Source: Microcaldota archaeon (lineage in GTDB: Archaea > Micrarchaeota > Micrarchaeia > Micrarchaeales > Micrarchaeaceae). Taken from it: a stretch of DNA of 6,758 nt. Shown piece by piece: positions 5,308 through 6,758 of the stretch. Position numbers and translations under genes: made by a program. Location: positions 1 through 6,758 of the forward strand of contig DUIS01000084.1 in the NCBI GenBank assembly GCA_013330215.1, in the 5' to 3' direction. The notes beneath the pieces were generated by a model. It ran no database searches and was not told the origin of the DNA. It worked only from the letters and a program-made list of their open reading frames with translations. Position 1 is the first letter of the stretch, and the number at the start of each line of letters is the position of its first letter.

Positions 5308-5847
5308 CTAGTCTTTATACAGTTTGTGGTTCTCCAGGTGTATAAGAGCCATCCGCACAGCCTCTTTTGTGTACTCCTTCCTGGTCAGCCTGCCCTTAGT
5401 CAGGGAGTTTATGACGCCTCCGGAATAGCCTATTATCTTGTCCTCTGTCAGTCCAGCCTTGTGATATGCCTCATTCAGGTCGAGCTCTTCCTCGAAAATC
5501 AGCTTTGTGACCTCTTTGGGGCATTCGAACGCGGATGATAAGCCTATGTGGGTTCTGCTTCCGTCATAGATCACACATGCGGTTACGTTCATGAATCCTG
5601 TTTTTGTATTCGGGACCTCCATGAAACCCGATTCTATGCCAAAACTGTAATCACAGTCGCGGAAGGCATTCTTGGCCCTGTTTATCGCGCCCTGAATGGT
5701 TTCGACGAGGGATCGTGGCTGCTTTGACATACCTGAGTCAGCCTCAAAATCAGAGACACTGGAATCCCGCAAGAATTCGTAGTCCTTTATGATCTCCTTT
5801 ACCGCATTTACCTTTACAGGATTCTTTGATGCAACATTGATTCTCAT
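5308..5847 (-). CDS. Inosine/xanthosine triphosphatase (DUF84/YjjX family NTPase)
   Basis: Members of this family hydrolyse non-canonical purine nucleoside triphosphates (ITP, XTP) and so clean the nucleotide pool in the cytosol. The 179-residue product is full length. Motifs in order: SKNPVKVNAVKEII (7-20) at the phosphate-binding N-terminus, SGMSKQP (38-44), ETIQGAINRAKNAF (49-62), FGIESGF (69-75), and the C-terminal GGVINSLTKGRLTRKEY (143-159) followed by EAVRMALIHLEN (162-173). The start is secured by GGAGG five bases upstream. It begins 37 bases after the stop of the Cdc48-type gene on the same strand and may be cotranscribed with it; an 88-base gap separates it from S6e. Substrate preference cannot be read from the sequence. 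Confidence 0.88.
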   Translation of the reverse strand: MRINVASKNPVKVNAVKEIIKDYEFLRDSSVSDFEADSGMSKQPRSLVETIQGAINRAKNAFRDCDYSFGIESGFMEVPNTKTGFMNVTACVIYDGSRTHIGLSSAFECPKEVTKLIFEEELDLNEAYHKAGLTEDKIIGYSGGVINSLTKGRLTRKEYTKEAVRMALIHLENHKLYKD

Positions 5848-5852
5848 AGGAT

Positions 5853-5857
5853 CCTCC
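5853..5857 (-). promoter_or_regulatory. Ribosome-binding site of the NTPase gene
   Basis: GGAGG on the - strand, with a 5-base spacer (ATCCT) to the ATG at 5847, is among the best Shine-Dalgarno matches in the window and fixes this start. Confidence 0.75.
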
Positions 5858-5884
5858 AGGCGCTAGGTGAGTGTAGCACAGGCT

Positions 5885-6758
5885 TTACCTGTACATGTTC
5901 TCGGGCTCTTCCTTGAAGCGCTTTATCCTTTCCGCGAGCTCCTTCGGGATTGTGGGCCTTACCTCCTGCAGCGCATGCACGAAATCCTGCCATATGACTA
6001 TGTCCCTCTGCACCCTTATCGCGCCCATTCCTGCCTCCCTCACTATGTTCTCTATCTCCGCTCCGGTGTAGTTCTCGGTCTGCGCTGCGAGCTCCTCCAA
6101 GGATACGTCCTTTGCGAGCGGCATTCTCTTTGTATGGACCGCGAATATCGCCTGCCTTGTCACTATGTCGGGCATTGGTATCTCTATTATCTTGTCGAAC
6201 CTGCCGGGCCTGAGCAGCGCCGGGTCTATTATGTCAGGCCTGTTCGTTGCGGCAAGCACGAATACATTCTTCATGTCGGAGAGGCCGTCCATCTCCGTGA
6301 GAAGCGTATCAACTACGCGCTCCGTGACAAGCGAATCGTTGCTGTCGCTGTTCCTTGCATATGCTATCGAGTCTATCTCGTCTATGAATATTATGCACGG
6401 TGATGCCATCTTGGCCTTCCTGAATACCTCCCTGACCGCCTTTTCGCTCTCGCCCACGTACTTGCTCAGGAATTCCGGGCCCTTTATCGATATGAAGTTA
6501 GATTCGCGCTCCGTAGCTACAGTCTTCGCTAGCAGCGTCTTTCCTGTTCCTGGCGCCCCCACCAGGAGTATTCCCTTTACAGGCCTTATCCCTATCCGCT
6601 CGAATGCCTCCGGGTTCTTGACAGGGAGCTCGACCGCCTCCTTCAGCTCGGCCTTCACCTCGTCAAGGCCGCCTATGTCGTTCCAGTGGACATTGGGCCG
6701 CTCAACGAACACCTCCCTGAGCGCGCTCGGCTGTATTGATGCTAGCGCCTCCCTGAAG
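5885..6758 (-). CDS. Cdc48/VCP-type AAA+ ATPase, D2 domain (5' partial)
   Basis: The frame is open to the right edge, so 290 or so C-terminal residues are visible; the GTG at 6712 is internal. The part before it (ending IQPSALREV) is the linker that precedes the second ATPase domain in Cdc48/VCP proteins, so this is the D2 half of a two-domain unfoldase. Counting from the codon at 6712: NDIGGLDEVKAELKEAVELP (11-30), Walker A GAPGTGKT (52-59), pore loop KYVG (84-87), Walker B IIFIDEID (107-114), sensor-1 AATNRPD (154-160), arginine fingers RPGR (168-171), and the C-terminal helical lid with NYTGAEIENIVREAG. All catalytic residues are present, so it should be active. Family members form hexamers that unfold proteins, often for the proteasome. 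The C-terminus lacks an obvious HbYX proteasome-docking motif; it ends in NMYR. Confidence 0.93.
   Translation of the reverse strand, partial: FREALASIQPSALREVFVERPNVHWNDIGGLDEVKAELKEAVELPVKNPEAFERIGIRPVKGILLVGAPGTGKTLLAKTVATERESNFISIKGPEFLSKYVGESEKAVREVFRKAKMASPCIIFIDEIDSIAYARNSDSNDSLVTERVVDTLLTEMDGLSDMKNVFVLAATNRPDIIDPALLRPGRFDKIIEIPMPDIVTRQAIFAVHTKRMPLAKDVSLEELAAQTENYTGAEIENIVREAGMGAIRVQRDIVIWQDFVHALQEVRPTIPKELAERIKRFKEEPENMYR

Noticed and set aside
5867..6403. 178-residue open frame on the + strand opposite the Cdc48-type gene
   Set aside because: It lies wholly within a conserved ATPase gene on the other strand and has abnormal Tyr/Cys/His-rich composition.
1..6758. CRISPR array, tRNA, insertion sequence or origin
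   Set aside because: No regularly spaced repeats, cloverleaf, transposase or terminal inverted repeats were seen, and all gene-free gaps are short.

Overview
This window is a stretch of archaeal chromosome. The evidence is an archaeal information-processing gene set (Alba, ribosomal protein S6e, translation factor aIF2-gamma, a Cdc48-type AAA+ ATPase), TATA-like boxes, and T-rich tracts just after stop codons. Some genes have GGAGG or GGTGA ribosome-binding sites. Base composition is balanced by eye, and the core genes favour AGG, ATA and AAG codons. Compact genes, short spacers and an S-layer-like anchored protein would fit a small-genome DPANN-type archaeon such as a micrarchaeote, but that placement is a guess.

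Left half, + strand (1-2701): the 3' end of a large, sequon-rich surface protein with CARDB-like beta-sandwich repeats and a C-terminal membrane anchor (1-1001); an unrecognised 300-residue helical protein (1028-1930); a small HicA-like protein that has lost the catalytic histidine of the toxin family and has no HicB partner (1978-2256); and the chromatin protein Alba (2390-2701). Two perfect palindromes lie in promoter-like positions, one before the 300-residue gene (1001-1019) and one at the predicted Alba transcription start (2324-2337). Alba ends at a T-rich terminator in a short convergent spacer (2702-2765) that also holds a hairpin.

Right half, - strand (6758 down to 2766), in transcription order: the C-terminal D2 half of a Cdc48/VCP-type ATPase; an inosine/xanthosine triphosphatase (DUF84/YjjX family); S6e; a 145-residue unknown protein made of two copies of a roughly 36-residue module; aIF2-gamma; and a small LuxR/GerE-type helix-turn-helix protein. 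The last four are tightly packed (4-nt ATGA overlap, 15-nt gap, 7-nt gap) and look like one translation operon. S6e next to aIF2-gamma is a familiar archaeal pairing; the duplicated-module protein between them, with different codon use, is the best candidate here for something undescribed. The aIF2-gamma also departs from consensus in its G4 and G5 GTP-binding motifs.

No tRNA, rRNA, CRISPR array, insertion sequence or origin was seen. No gene-free stretch exceeds about 135 bases.
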